Shown here: in pieces, positions 9,759 to 21,395 of the stretch
How positions within the stretch are numbered: the first letter of the stretch is position 1
Layout of the letters: each line of letters starts with the position of its first letter
Origin: Brevipalpus yothersi
Lineage: Eukaryota > Arthropoda > Arachnida > Trombidiformes > Tenuipalpidae
DNA length: 64,000 nt
NCBI GenBank assembly: GCA_003956705.1
Contig: QZCP01000021.1
Span: 62,001 to 126,000 of the forward strand
Reading direction: 5' to 3'
Program-made: the position numbers and the translations under genes
Notes under the pieces: generated by a model
Seen by the model: only the letters and a program-made list of their open reading frames with translations
What the model was told of the DNA's origin: nothing
Database searches by the model: none

Positions 9759-11925
9759 ATGGATGGTGGTGGTGATCGTCGTATGATCAATTCGTCAACC
9801 ATTAATAATAATAATAATCGAAATAATAATGGTCAAATAGGACGTATTGAGCATCGATTGAGTAAGGAAGCCATGAGACAGTATATACGGGAAAAGAAAG
9901 ATATGAAAATAGTCATACTTCATGCGAAAGTTGCTCAAAAATCGTATGGATCGGAGAAAAGATTTTTTTGTCCACCGCCGTGTATATATTTGATGTCCGA
10001 TGGATGGAAAAAGAGGCAACAAGATATGATTCGTAGAGGTGATCCAGAAAATAAGACTCAAATTTGTGCCTTCATTGGTATTGGAAATCCTAATGAGATG
10101 CAAAAATTGGACTTCAATGGAAAAGTGAGTTGCAATAGTACTGATATTTGTGGAGGAAACATGATACATGTTCCTGTTGAAAAATTCTTACACAATATAT
10201 TTGCAATATCTATTAATTTAATCTTTCTCACATTATTGCTAATCATTTACTAGGATTATTGTGCTGCCAAAACTCTCCATATCAGCGATCAGGATAAGCG
10301 AAAACATTTCATGCTCTCGGTGAAAATGTTCTACCCAAATGGTGATGATCTGGGTGTTTTTAACTCCAAAAGAATCAAAGTAATATCTAAGCCCTCCAAA
10401 AAGAAGCAGTCTCTCAAAAATACAGATCGTAAGAAACCATCATCTTCCCTTACTTGTCCACAAAGAATCGCCTATTGATGAGTCTCTTTTCCCCATCTTC
10501 TACATGTAGTTTGCATTGCCTCAGGAACAAATGTTGCACTATTCAATCGTCTTCGTTCTCAAACAGTCAGCACTCGATATTTACATGTCGAGAACAACAA
10601 TTTTCATGCGAGCTCTTCCCAGTGGGGTGCTTTCACCATTCATTTACGTAAGTTTCTTGATAACTTTGTTAATCGCTTCTTTTATCTAAATTGCAATCCA
10701 AGCTGATGTTCATGTTCAGAAATTTCTACTTGATTTCAAAAGCTCTTTAATAGCATTTTTGTTAACACCCTTCCTTTCCCAGTTGAGGATGATGAAGAGG
10801 AATCGGAAGAATTCACGGTGAAAGATGGGTACATACATTATGGCGCAACTGTTAAGCTCGTCTGTTCAGTTACTGGTATGGCTTTGCCAAGATTGGTAAG
10901 CAAGTTTCCCATTCATGCCTCCTCTCGCTATTTCTAACACAAATGTTCGAAATGATCCAATACATCATTTTTCGTGGATTATTCCTTAGATAATACGAAA
11001 AGTTGATAAACAAAACGCTCTTCTTCGCGCTGATGATCCTGTGTCACAATTACACAAATGTGCCTTCTACTTGAAAGATACGGATAGACAATATCTTTGC
11101 TTGTCACATGAGAAAATTATTCAATTTCAAGCAACTCCCTGTCCACCAGATTCTAACAAAGAGCTGATAACTGACGGTGCTTCTTGGACAATAATTAGCA
11201 CAGATAAAGCAGAGTATACCTTCTATGAAGGTATGGGCTTAGTAAACACACCAGTGACTCCAGTACCTGTGGTAAATAATCTTCATCTCAATGGTGGAGG
11301 TGATGTGGCTATGCTTGAGCTGAGTGGTGAAAATTTTTCAGAAGCTCTCAGAGTTTGGTTTGGTGACGTCGAAACAGAAACTTTTTACAGGTAAATATTG
11401 TTGATTTTGCTTCATACATTAAGAAATAATACTCATCTCTCTTATTCCAGGTGCCAGGAAACCCTCCTTTGTGTCATACCTCAAATCTCAGAAATACGGG
11501 AAGGCTGGGAATGGGTCCGTCAGCCTACTCAAGTCCAGATCTCATTAGTACGTAATGATGGAATCATCTATGCTACTGGCCTGACATTCACCTATACTCC
11601 TGAGCCTGGTCCTAGATCTCATTGCCCTTCAGTTGATATGATTGTCAGACCAGCTCAAGCGGCCAATAATCGGCTTCAATATCACCATCACCATCACAAT
11701 TTTCCTCTCATGATAGCAACAGGGACCGAAAGAGATCACAACAATGGTGAAATTGACTCTCACAATCACAGTAACTCTAATAACAATCGTCACGATTCAA
11801 GCCATAACTTTTCATTACCAATCGATCAGATAAATCATCGTAACTTCACTCAGCCATACTACTTCATTAATAGTCAGTCACAGTCTCAAACCTCTCATCA
11901 ACCTCAAGATCTGAACCGCATATAG
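9759..11925 (+). CDS. Su(H): Suppressor of Hairless / CSL (RBPJ), Notch effector
   Basis: Six exons: 9759-10124, 10254-10428, 10510-10647, 10783-10895, 10990-11390 and 11451-11925, giving 555 residues with all phases consistent. The Rel-homology N-terminal domain (AKVAQKSYGSEKRFFCPPPC), the beta-trefoil domain (LHVENNNFHASSSQWGAF; YIHYGATVKLVCSVTGMALP) and the C-terminal Rel/TIG domain (GGDVAMLELSGENF, LRVWFGDVETETFYRC) are all present. CSL binds GTGGGAA-type sites in the nucleus and switches Notch targets between repression and activation. The N terminus before the core is short and Asn-rich. After YTPEPGPR there is a roughly 100-residue His/Asn/Ser/Gln-rich tail unrelated to the vertebrate tail. 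The preferred start is the ATG at 9759. Confidence 0.98.
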
Positions 11926-12718
11926 TTTATTTTATTTGAAATGATTATATAATATTCTTCTATCTACAACAATTAACTATATATTGTCTCTAATCTTATA
12001 TGGAACTTTTTTTGGTCAATTTAAATTTTTAAAATTGACTCATTCTCAAAGAAATCAGAAATGATGACCTCGACGAAACTTTATATTATATAAGCACAAA
12101 TTTACAAATTTTTTATTTATATAGTTGTAAAATTTTACTCAAAAACTATCCAACACAGTTTTTACTCGAAAATTATCATGAATTTGTACAATTTTACACG
12201 TATGCACTTCTTTTGAAGAAAACTTATATCTCATATGCTTCTTGAATCATTTCAACTGATTAATCCAATGCTCCGGCAAACTAGAGAATTTGAAGGCATA
12301 TCTATCTTGCACTTGACAAATAATTTCCCGTGAAATCATTTATAGTGAAGGCTCTCAAGACATGATTCCTGTTGAGACTTTAATTATCGATTAGTTCTAT
12401 ACAAATACCACGAGTTCATGATCAGAATGCTTTTTTCCACAAAAGGGATATTCAATATCCATCTCTATTACCGGTAAGGTAATCTATGGGTTATTTAGAA
12501 AACAATCCTTACCAACTGAATTTTCATGTTTACTACATTCAAATAGTTTTCGGATTTTCACTCGACCATCACAATATTCATTGATCGTCGATTGAGTAAC
12601 TCATTTTAATTGGAAATCCTTTCTTCATGAGGAATATAATATAGTCTCTAGTTAAGAAACTAATTTGAAGATTCAATTTGATGAATAGTGGTTCTCTGAT
12701 TTTAAGATCCTCTGCTTT
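11926..12718. other. AT-rich intergenic region downstream of Su(H)
   Basis: This stretch holds the Su(H) 3' flank and AT-rich sequence. I see no conserved frame, repeat array or RNA gene in it. Confidence 0.5.
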
Positions 12719-13288
12719 TTAAATGGAGGGGCTGAGAAGCGGATTTTTCTTGAGTGTATCTGGTACAAACGGTAGTTGTTCTCTAGAACAGCTTCTGGTG
12801 GCAAGATAATCCCTCTCCTTGAATTCGTTCAGACTCAGGCCAGTCTTGCACGGACAGATTCGGAAATCATTAAAATCCAATTTCCTCACGGAAAGGAATT
12901 GCATTATGGAGGGATCCAATCTCTTGCTATTTTTGAAAGTTTCCAATTCAACACATTGATCACATTCATCTGACGTCCTGCACCGTTGTTTTATTAACCA
13001 TTCATCGGACGGCCATATAACCGAATCACCATCGATTGAGAATCCCAGATGATCTAAAATATGCTTGTAACTCATGAGACGTTTTTTCTATACTTCACTT
13101 GGATTCATTAGGAAACTTTCACAGCTCAGAATGGTGTCCAATGCGAATACTTGCAGATATAAATGTAATCCTTTCAGCTTGAATTTTTTGTCCACAATTT
13201 CGTCCAGATTACTTAGAAATCTCCACACGCTCGTCGATGAGTAATATGTCCCAGATTCATCGTGGATGACAACAGAGATTGGTTTCAT
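12719..13288 (-). pseudogene. ORF split by one in-frame TAG, unrecognised
   Basis: Two adjacent minus-strand frames lie in the same reading phase. The upstream part (13288-13088, about 66 residues, first ATG 13288) ends NPSEV-TAG. Four codons later an ATG at 13075 opens the second part (118 residues, to 12719). Apart from the TAG at 13090-13088 the reading frame is continuous for about 190 codons. The product has several Cys residues (CRTSDECDQC, FRICPC) but matches no family I know. It may be a recently inactivated gene, two exons with an unseen intron, a stop read through, or a start at 13075 only. A 40-bp intron removing the TAG would shift the frame, so I do not favour splicing. Confidence 0.4.
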
Positions 13289-13560
13289 TTTGACACTTGA
13301 ATGAAGCACTTCCCAATAAATTTACTCAATCTGGTAATACAAGAAATTTCTAAGAGATGATGAGTCAGTCTATTTTGTAATTCGATATTTTCTCTGAGAA
13401 ACACTCTGAGGCATTTTTCTATATTGATGGCAGAAGTCCCAAAGTTGCTGAAAGTTCCAACTAACAGTTGGTCAGGTCACTAGTTGGCCAGGAAGCTTTG
13501 GAAACACCTCATTTACCGAAAAAGGCAAGTTCATAGGTAGAACCTCCTCTAACTCGCTCA

Positions 13561-13566
13561 TATAAA
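13561..13566 (+). promoter_or_regulatory. TATA-box candidate
   Basis: A TATAAA hexamer, with GG following, lies 170 bp upstream of the open frame at 13732-14052. If it is a core promoter, transcription would begin near 13590-13600 and run into that frame. This is the only clear promoter-like signal in the immediate area. Confidence 0.35.
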
Positions 13567-13731
13567 GGAGCCGAGAGCCGAAAAATTCTCCATATTTTAT
13601 ATCTCAGGTTTGTGGCAACATCCAATCTTAGATTGTTGAAGTTTTTCTTCATCAGTAACGAATTGTGTATTCATCAACATTTCGTCTGGTTCTATTGTGC
13701 TTAAGCGTGGAGACACTCTATCTCGTCTTTA

Positions 13732-14052
13732 TTGACGCTGCTCGAGGTACTGTCACAGCAGATCGCTCTGAAAGTTCCAAATATTCAAGTGCCTCTTCGA
13801 GAGTCTAAGAGAGCCATAACTCACGTAGGAAAACGATTGGAACATCTACATTTGACTGACACTTTGATAAAAGAGTTTCTGGACACCATCGAGCCGCTGG
13901 TTCGTGACATGAGGTGTATCGCCGATACACTAGCTGGAGTATCAGAGCTTGATGAACAGCATATAACGGTGTGCACCGAACGAGTTGTTCAAAAACGTGC
14001 CCGTGAAGACGACAATGACGAGGATGACTTGGTCGATTTGATAATTGAATGA
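13732..14052 (+). CDS. Possible terminal exon, unrecognised
   Basis: The open frame codes for about 106 residues but has no ATG. The first codon in the frame as given is TTG, and upstream the frame reaches a TAA at 13702 without an ATG. An acceptor-like site (GTGCTTAAG ending at 13705) sits just inside that limit, so this could be the last exon of a spliced gene or the remnant of one. The protein is predicted helical with an acidic tail (DDNDEDDLVDLIIE) after a basic KRAR stretch. No family is recognised. Confidence 0.3.
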   Translation: MTLLEVLSQQIALKVPNIQVPLRESKRAITHVGKRLEHLHLTDTLIKEFLDTIEPLVRDMRCIADTLAGVSELDEQHITVCTERVVQKRAREDDNDEDDLVDLIIE

Positions 14053-17000
14053 TTTTTCCTTACACATCTTGAGTTTCTATAAAAGAGTAGAGAGGATTCT
14101 GATTAGAATAATAACATTGTCATTCTATTCATCAAGGAAAATCAATAAAAGATGCTTTCAAAAGCAGCTTTGTGGCACTTCAATAATGTTGATTATTCGA
14201 CAGATTGATAAAAACTTTAGAGTTTTGAGATCTTTTTCCCTTCCAAAATTGATTATATATGAAGTTAAATTTAGAAGTAAGGCTGACCGGGTGAAGCTCG
14301 TTAAAAAGTCAAGTGACCACGTATGTTGCGAATTTGACCTAAGGTCTAAATTGAGAGTGAGAAATTAACAAGTGGAGTTATATAGCTGTTTCTTATTGAT
14401 ATAATGCGATTTGTGTGGGAGAAAAGCTATTTCTATTGAAGACCGGGAATGTGACTCTTTCTTTGGGTAGGCACTCGGGCTTGTTGGAATTAGTTTGACT
14501 GTTTTGAAGATTCAGTTTTCTATTCTATTCTCTACCTCTTAATACTCTGTTAAGTGATTTCATTCAATACGTTCACTATGTTATCAGACCTTCATCAAGC
14601 TGTGAAATAAAAGACTCAAGATCTGATCGGAGGCTCAGTTATCCTGGTCAGGTTCATTCCTGCAGCTCCTATGGCTAGAGTGAAGTCATTCTCTATACAT
14701 GTATATAGATTGTAGCCTTATGTCAAAGTTCTGTAACTCATTCATTGAACAAGTGAAAATGACAGATAAAGTGAGTGAAGATGTGAATATGACACTGATT
14801 GTGGAAGTGAACGAGAAAACGAGAGAACGAAGAAATGGATGAAGTGGATGAAGAACTTGTGGATGATGCTAATATCGACAAAACGATTGCGAAAAAAAAT
14901 TTTTCATCAACAGTCTAAATGGAAAGATCGGCTGGTAAGCCCTCTGATAAGGAAGCTAACAAAAACGGCTCTCCTAGAAAAACTATAACACGATCGTGTA
15001 ACATCAAAAATGCTAAGACTGTCGAGACCCAAGTTGAAACTCAAAAACGATATCCCATCTGCTGGGACGTCCTACCAACAGAATCGAAAGAAATTTCTGT
15101 CTTTTTGATGATTTCTTTGCTTCCTTTTAATTTTTTCAATCTTTTTTCCCTTAAAATTGGTTGGACAAGGTGCTGACATATCAATTGCCGTGTCAATCTA
15201 ACTCTTTATCCCTTGTACTTTCACCCCCAGAGCTGATTCGAATTGAAACCAATTTCATATTCAATGATCCCGATCCCTTTTCTTCACACGAATATCATTC
15301 TATTTGTGCAACATCTTCAATAATCTTATAAGCATCTTTGAGAATTCTCTTAAAGCTCTACCGGACCAATCTGATAATTTCTTTTCATTCCTGCAACCTC
15401 ACGATCATGTAATCGGCTGAGAAACAGAAAAGTCTCACAATTCATGATAAGTTAACAGATGTCCAATTTCAAGATTCCGAAATTGTTCTCTGAACGAGCT
15501 ATCCAAAATTTTCCAATCTAAAGTTAATCCATTCTTTGAATATGGTGGATTAAACATGTCTGTTTCCTCTGCTTTCAAATAAAGAAAATACAGTTCTTCA
15601 TCAGACAATTTATCTGATATGGCTACCGTAGGGCTATGGTAGTTATTTCTTGCATTCTCCTCGATACAATGATGATTTGCTAGTCTTTCAAAAAATTTTT
15701 TTCCACTGTTTGATGAACACTTGGGAAAGGTTACTCTCGTCTAACTGATATTCTAAATCTAGAATAGAGGATACTCGCAAAAACACATAATCAAATTAAA
15801 ATCCATACAATTCGGAGTGAAAGAATAAAATTTGGGGGGTAAGGGACTGGGTGAGTCAAAGCTTCCAATTGATTAAGCTAATTGAGAATGCATTGAATGA
15901 GACGAAAAAGTCTCTATCAATTTCAAAATAGAAAGAATGATGCGCTATGAATATCATTTATCACATCGGACCGGGTAAGCTTTGGGAATCGTTACTTTGA
16001 ACAAAATGGGATTGAGATAGAATTTATTGCTCAAAATTTTGATTGATCATTTTCCTCTCAATTATCTAGACCTTTTGCAACTTTGATGTAGATCCTTAGA
16101 AAAAGCACAGTTTTTCACACTGATTCTGTCCTTTAATTGTCAAATTTGTTTGACTAGAAACGATCGGGAAGAAATTTATGGTTTCATAATAAATGAATGA
16201 TATGTGATAATCAGCAGGATTATCGCAAATATTCATGTACATACCTTTCATCACTTCTATGCCTGATTTTATGTAATAGTCTTACTAAATGAGTACGAGA
16301 ATCTTAAGACTTCCGAAGTATTCAAAATATTTGTCTCTATAGATTGTGGACACAATTCAATTGTTTCCGATTGTAAAATAGGGCCAACAAGAGATCAATG
16401 TCCTTGTGATTAAATTATTCTGTTTAATCAGATGATTTTGTGTGTAACCCCTGATCGTTGGTACTTTCTGACCTAATGACAATTCACCCTTAAAATGTAA
16501 AAGCATGCCAGACTTGACGATTCTCATTGAACGATATTCGAATTTTCAAGATTCGACTAATTTCTTTATAGCGGCTCCTTTTCAATCAGAATTAAGCAAA
16601 TTATCTATCTATATCAGTTGTTTTCCGATGAAATTTTTCTCCAGTTGAGCCTGACGGAGATGTTGATGTTCACATCTGAATTCATCCATCAAGCAGCTAA
16701 CAGTTTGAATTTTGGTGACCATCATCCAAGGTTCACATCTAGATCGGATGGATATATGGCGGTAAAATTCTGATTTCTGTGTTTCAAATTTTGGTGTTGA
16801 TACTTTTTTTGTCTCAAAAATTCACTTTTTTCTGCTTCTATAGTTTGCTAACAGAAAAGCCCTTGTATGAATTCTACAAATCAAATTGAATAACATAACT
16901 TGTCCCATATATTAATAAATTAATCTCTATTCATATCAAACTGTTCCCATTTTCTCCGGAAAATGTTCAATCTCCATCCAAGCAATTATGTCATTTCAAT

Positions 17001-17236
17001 CTGATTTTGTCTCTCTTCAAGGCCGTATACTCATATGGAACCTTGAAATTTTGAACACAGAGGTTGTTTTATCAAGTGTCATGAAAAATAATAAAGAATG
17101 CAGGAAAATCCTCCATTTTACAATTTATTATCATATATATCACCTTTTGTCACTCCTTTCCTTTCGAAAAATGTTAATTCTGGGTTTTTTAAGCAGAATA
17201 TTCATCACCGATTAATGAGAAGCGCTTGCTTTAGAT
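14053..17236. other. Gene-poor region
   Basis: About 3.2 kb of AT-rich sequence in which I find no gene I can support. Short frames (14045-14368, 14919-15176, 16988-17215) have no recognisable domain, and two of them are very rich in Phe, Leu and Ile, as expected from AT-rich non-coding DNA. Some segments faintly resemble nearby coding sequence and may be old gene debris. Confidence 0.5.
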
Positions 17237-17941
17237 TTACTTTTTGTCCTCATTTAGAAGACTAGGTAGTACTCCACCATTCACGCCAACTAAGCTTATT
17301 TCACCATTAGAGACAGATCCAGCAACGCCATTAGCTGTTGCTGTCAAAGTACCAATTGAAAGACCACCACCACCATCACCACCTATTTGAGAATCGGGAT
17401 CGCAAGGACTTGCATTACTGCCAGTACTCACTCTTAGTGCAAATTTACAACCAGCACTAGCCAAATCGGAATTAAATTTGACTCCTCCCTTCGAGAAATG
17501 ATTTAGTTTTTCTTGGATACTATACGAGGCATAATCGGATGCATATTGATATCCTTGAGGATTAAAATTAAAGGCCTCAGAATTCAGATCATCAATAGTT
17601 GAAGCTATTTTGGAATTGACAGTATCTGTGGTGTCGGTGAGCTTGTCCACTGCCGAAGAAACTCCATCCCCCAACTCATTAGTTGCAAATGAAATTTTTT
17701 CAATCGTACCTTCACGATGGACGCCTTTACAACAACCCTTTCCATCTCCCTCTTCTCGAAACTCATCCTGGCCAAATATGAGTTTATTCCATATTTCGGC
17801 CAGATCATTGTGGTTCTCTGGATTTTGAGCCACATTGCTATAGGGATTCAAGTTGAATCCGGTGACACTTCTACTGTTCACTGATGAAAAAATTTCGAAC
17901 ATCACTAAAAAAAGTACACTCAATTCGAATTGGAAACTCAT
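17237..17941 (-). CDS. Small secreted protein, lineage-specific
   Basis: Single exon, 234 residues, ATG at 17941. Residues 1-23 form a signal peptide (LSVLFLVMFEIFSSVNS). The mature part has two adjacent Cys (GKGCCKGV), a Thr/Asp/Ser-rich middle (DKLTDTTDTVNSKIASTIDD), two further Cys in a SAGCKFALR and ASPCDPDS context, and a Gly-rich, low-complexity C terminus (GGDGGGG). No family is recognised. A TATA-like box lies about 130 bp upstream, which suits a strongly regulated secreted product. It shares strand and general character with the secreted gene at 20158-20718 but shows no clear sequence relationship. Confidence 0.7.
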   Translation of the reverse strand: MSFQFELSVLFLVMFEIFSSVNSRSVTGFNLNPYSNVAQNPENHNDLAEIWNKLIFGQDEFREEGDGKGCCKGVHREGTIEKISFATNELGDGVSSAVDKLTDTTDTVNSKIASTIDDLNSEAFNFNPQGYQYASDYASYSIQEKLNHFSKGGVKFNSDLASAGCKFALRVSTGSNASPCDPDSQIGGDGGGGLSIGTLTATANGVAGSVSNGEISLVGVNGGVLPSLLNEDKK

Positions 17942-18067
17942 ATTATGATTGATACTGTTGAGAAGCGAAAGAAAATTATGGCAAAAAGACTAAGTTTACC
18001 AGAGGAACGATAACTTTGGTTCATTTACGGTCACAATTGGATTGCCTTAGTGAAGTTATTCTCATTG

Positions 18068-18076
18068 CTTTTTATA
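18068..18076 (-). promoter_or_regulatory. TATA box of the 17237-17941 gene
   Basis: On the minus strand the sequence reads TATAAAAAG, a good TATA box, about 127 bp upstream of the ATG at 17941. This implies a leader of roughly 100 bases. Assignment rests on position and motif only. Confidence 0.5.
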
Positions 18077-19638
18077 GCTAGCGAAGCGCTGATTACTCAA
18101 CAAAACTTTGATCTCGTTAAATTTGACTAGTATCTTCCACCAGATGTACACAAGTGAACTTTTACAGATACAAAGGGAATGAAAGTTCATCGATCGGACT
18201 GAAAAAACGTTCAGCAGACTTTAACCCATTTTCAATTCTTTATCACTCTACTTCTATCAAATTTCTATGATTGAAAAGAATCAATTTTTGGTTCTACGTT
18301 CTTACTATCTATCACCATATTTTGTCTTGTGATTTAGAAATTTTGTGAATGAAAATTCTCGAAATCTCTTGGAATTTGGGGAAGACAATGAAAAGTATTT
18401 AAAGATAGATGATAATAGTGGCGATGGTAGATAGACAATTTCAAAATAATATGAGTAGAAGAATGAATACATATATGTAAAACCATGAAAAAAACTTGAT
18501 CTATAAAGTACGATAGACATAAATTAATGATTCTGTTAATTGTTCAGTCTTGAAATTTTCAAACACATGGATAGCTTATGGGCTTCTTATTGGTTCATGA
18601 GTATTCGTTGGTGTGAAAAAGTGTAAGTTTTGTTGGATTGGGAAAGTGTGCAACCGTTGCCAGTTGAACAGACACCAATTTTTCTCATTGTTTCTGATTG
18701 CTAATTTCTGATTCATGTGATAAAAGTATACTTGATTGAGGGCAATTTCTCTGAAAAAATACACAAGTTTATTGGAGCATTTCCTCATGATTTTCAGTTT
18801 CTTCGATATTGGAATCTTCTCAGGAATTAATTGTCTACCAACTGTCAAGGGAATTTTTCTCTTGATAACCTCACAAATCTATTTTTTTCAGATTCTCGGA
18901 TAGGAATAACTTTCGACCTAATATCAAATAAGGATTTCACTTCCTGTTGTAAATGTGAGTGTAAAGCATTCAAACAGATTTGACAATGAATAAATGTCTT
19001 CAAGCCGATCGGGATTACATTATTAGTGGCGATAAAAATTACCACAATGGCTAATGGACTCGCACTTGGATCGGATGAATAGAAGGTGTTAGAGCTCCAA
19101 TTTGAGATTTGCATCCATGCTGTTCTCCTTGAAGTCTAATACACTATGTACTTTAAATCTAAAACTGCTGGATGCTGGTGCGATTTTCATCTATTCATGT
19201 GAAATACCTGTATACATGTATATGTACTAAAAACCTCTTCATTAAGCAATTTATTATCGATTATCTCATTTTTTGTACTTTTCCATTTTTCCGATAAATG
19301 TTAATTCATGATATCATATATCCAAGGGAAATATATCAAAACTAACCATCAACACTAGGCATTTAACAGCGAAAGCCATCCTCCTATTGAGTACCTCTGT
19401 TTGCTCCTCTCCTTTCAAATTGACTTCAACATTTAACTACTACTAAAATATCTACTTTCCAATGAAAATTTATCATGCCAAGAAACTTTCTGGCCAACAT
19501 GTACAATTACTTTTCTCTTCTAATAGTCGTCTTCACAAGTTCTCATAGGAGCCTGAAGCTGTCTAGTATTAATTTACTTCCCTTCACGAGTTGATGGTGA
19601 ATTTTCAATAATCAAACATAGTGTACAATCTCTTCGAG
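18077..19638. other. Gene-poor region between the secreted-protein genes
   Basis: There is no supportable gene. Two overlapping minus-strand frames (19114-18845 and 18848-18576) are AT-rich and Asn/Lys/Phe-rich without domains. They could be exons of a decayed gene but nothing confirms it. Confidence 0.45.
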
Positions 19639-19690
19639 CTTTGCTGACACTTTCACTGTGGGTCAAAATATTATTTGAATGATCATCACG
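19639..19690 (-). pseudogene. Signal-peptide relic of the 20158-20718 gene
   Basis: These 52 bases closely resemble 20631-20681, which encode the end of the signal peptide of the intact secreted gene (the MILQIVFMTSS region). The relic carries a one-base deletion relative to the intact copy, which creates an in-frame TGA where the intact gene has ATG. Similarity is lost on both sides. The likeliest reading is a decayed tandem duplicate on the same strand, about 990 bp away. Confidence 0.55.
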
Positions 19691-20157
19691 AACCCAAAAA
19701 TGTTTGCTCGAGCAAACGTAGTGAAGAATGTGTGGAACTATACATGTAAGGCTTTTATCGATATAGTGCAGGATGTAGTAGTTCTCGTTAGCAGTAATAG
19801 AAGCATACCCATTTGCAAATTTGGAGAGATGAGAAAAATCCTAATCTTTGTTAGTCCAGGATTTCCGGTCAAATGTGAAAGCTTGACTGGCTTAAAACCA
19901 TTCATCGACCATAGAACGAAACTTTTCATTCATAAGTTTTTCGTTCGAATATTCAAAATTCTACCAAGACTGCATAATACTTCAGAGCCCATCATATAAA
20001 TGAAGAAACTCATTGGATTAGGCATTTTAGTTGAAAAACAACCTCTTCAATACCCGTTTCGAAATTTGTGTTTTCAAAAATCAAGAACAAGACATGATAA
20101 TTTTCTGATAACTTGTACGATCTTGAAAAATAATCAATCTGATCGTAATCTATTTAT
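19691..20157. other. Intergenic region
   Basis: AT-rich sequence between the relic and the intact secreted gene. A plus-strand frame at 19679-19999 has no recognisable feature and overlaps the relic, so I treat it as chance. Confidence 0.45.
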
Positions 20158-20718
20158 TCATGGACTATCATCCTCATATTTATTCTCGTCATCTCTTTTA
20201 GGGGAAAGCCCAAGAGAATGACTCTCACCACTATCACCATTGTTCACAGTACTATTTTGATTTTTCGGGTTTAGAAGCTCATTGATAATATCGCCATCAG
20301 TAACTCCATTTAGAATAGCGGCAATAGCTTTACCAGTGTTGCTGTTGTTAGTTAAAGCAGCAGTACAATCATCTATCAAAATATCTTCCAAGTCATCTGG
20401 TTCATGCAAAGCTTCCAAAAATTCATCGACAATTTCATCAGTGACTCCCATTTCTTCCACCATTTGAACAATTGTTGAAGTTTGGCCAGGAAAAATATTG
20501 ACTTGCTGAGTTATACCAGGTAATTGCCCAAGGATTTGAACCAGTTCTTTTTTGACAACTTCATTTCTCTTTATGATTTCATTGAGGATCCTCGTTACTT
20601 GAGCCAAGCGTACATTTCTTTTCAAGTGGGTTTTGCTAACACTTTCACTGCTGGTCATAAATACTATTTGGAGGATCATAATGATCGCAAGACAGCTCAA
20701 AATAGATTTAGTTGCCAT
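20158..20718 (-). CDS. Small secreted acidic helical protein, lineage-specific
   Basis: Single exon, 186 residues, ATG at 20718. Residues 1-24 form a signal peptide (SCLAIIMILQIVFMTSS). The mature protein starts basic (THLKRNVRLAQV), then forms amphipathic helices, a Glu/Asp-rich segment (DEIVDEFLEALHEPDDLEDILIDD), one Cys in DDCTAAL, and a disordered Asn/Ser/Asp tail. No known family is recognised. The 5' flank of this gene is duplicated about 490 bp further upstream, and a broken copy of its signal peptide lies at 19639-19690, so the locus looks like the survivor of a small local gene family. Confidence 0.68.
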   Translation of the reverse strand: MATKSILSCLAIIMILQIVFMTSSESVSKTHLKRNVRLAQVTRILNEIIKRNEVVKKELVQILGQLPGITQQVNIFPGQTSTIVQMVEEMGVTDEIVDEFLEALHEPDDLEDILIDDCTAALTNNSNTGKAIAAILNGVTDGDIINELLNPKNQNSTVNNGDSGESHSLGLSPKRDDENKYEDDSP

Positions 20719-20787
20719 ATTATGGGAAAAAACACAGTGAATATTGGAGAGAATTTATGCACAGTCAGCACCGGTTTCAACAAGAAG

Positions 20788-20910
20788 GATTGAAGCTCAG
20801 CTCATTTGGAAAATTTTTATGGAGACAACCATAGAAATTATCATTTGACAACATCTGCTTCTCCGTATTTGACCTGTTTAAATTTTTATTGAGCTTATCT
20901 AGTTTGAAAC
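20788..20910 (-). repeat. Duplicated 5' flank, copy next to the intact gene
   Basis: This segment, just upstream of the secreted gene's ATG at 20718, aligns over about 120 bp with 21278-21395. Shared blocks include CATTTGAMAACATCTGCTTCTC and similar downstream text. It presumably contains leader or promoter sequence of the gene family. Confidence 0.6.
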
Positions 20911-21277
20911 CGTTTCAATCGAATAATCTCATTGGTTTTCGAGGAACGACAAAATTCGCCAATTCTAGATAATACTCACACTGAACGATACTCAAGGAAT
21001 ACACTTCTATTTTTTATGCTCCAAACATTGCATTGTATCACTAGATTGCCTAGTTTTTCAGAAACGAGAGAGATATATATATATGTATAAATAAATTTAT
21101 ATATTTCAATCTTAACAATCAAACCAACTACAACGTCCACTCGATCCTCCTCAGCACCGTTGAGGGACAAATATGTTAGGAGTATTAGCTGCTGCCAATC
21201 CACTCGCTAAATCGAGATCTCATTTTGGTTCGGCACATTTCGATGATGCTTTCCAAAGTTTTGTACGAGAATAATAG

Positions 21278-21395
21278 AAGTTTTGCTCATTTTGAAACCT
21301 TTCAGCGAGACAAACAAAGCGATTACCATTTGAAAACATCTGCTTCTCGGTTTTGTCTGATTGAATTTTTGTTTGATCTCATTCAGTTCGATTTT
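21278..21395 (-). repeat. Duplicated 5' flank, orphan copy
   Basis: This is the second copy of the 20788-20910 segment, in the same orientation. No intact gene follows it on the minus strand between about 21220 and 20920, so the copy appears orphaned. It marks a tandem duplication whose coding part has decayed or been lost. Confidence 0.55.

Noticed and set aside
15716..15740. Near match (ACTTGGGAAAGGTTACTCTC) to IFT43 coding sequence at 3727
   Set aside because: Only about 20 bp match; flanks diverge, so chance is as likely as a gene relic.
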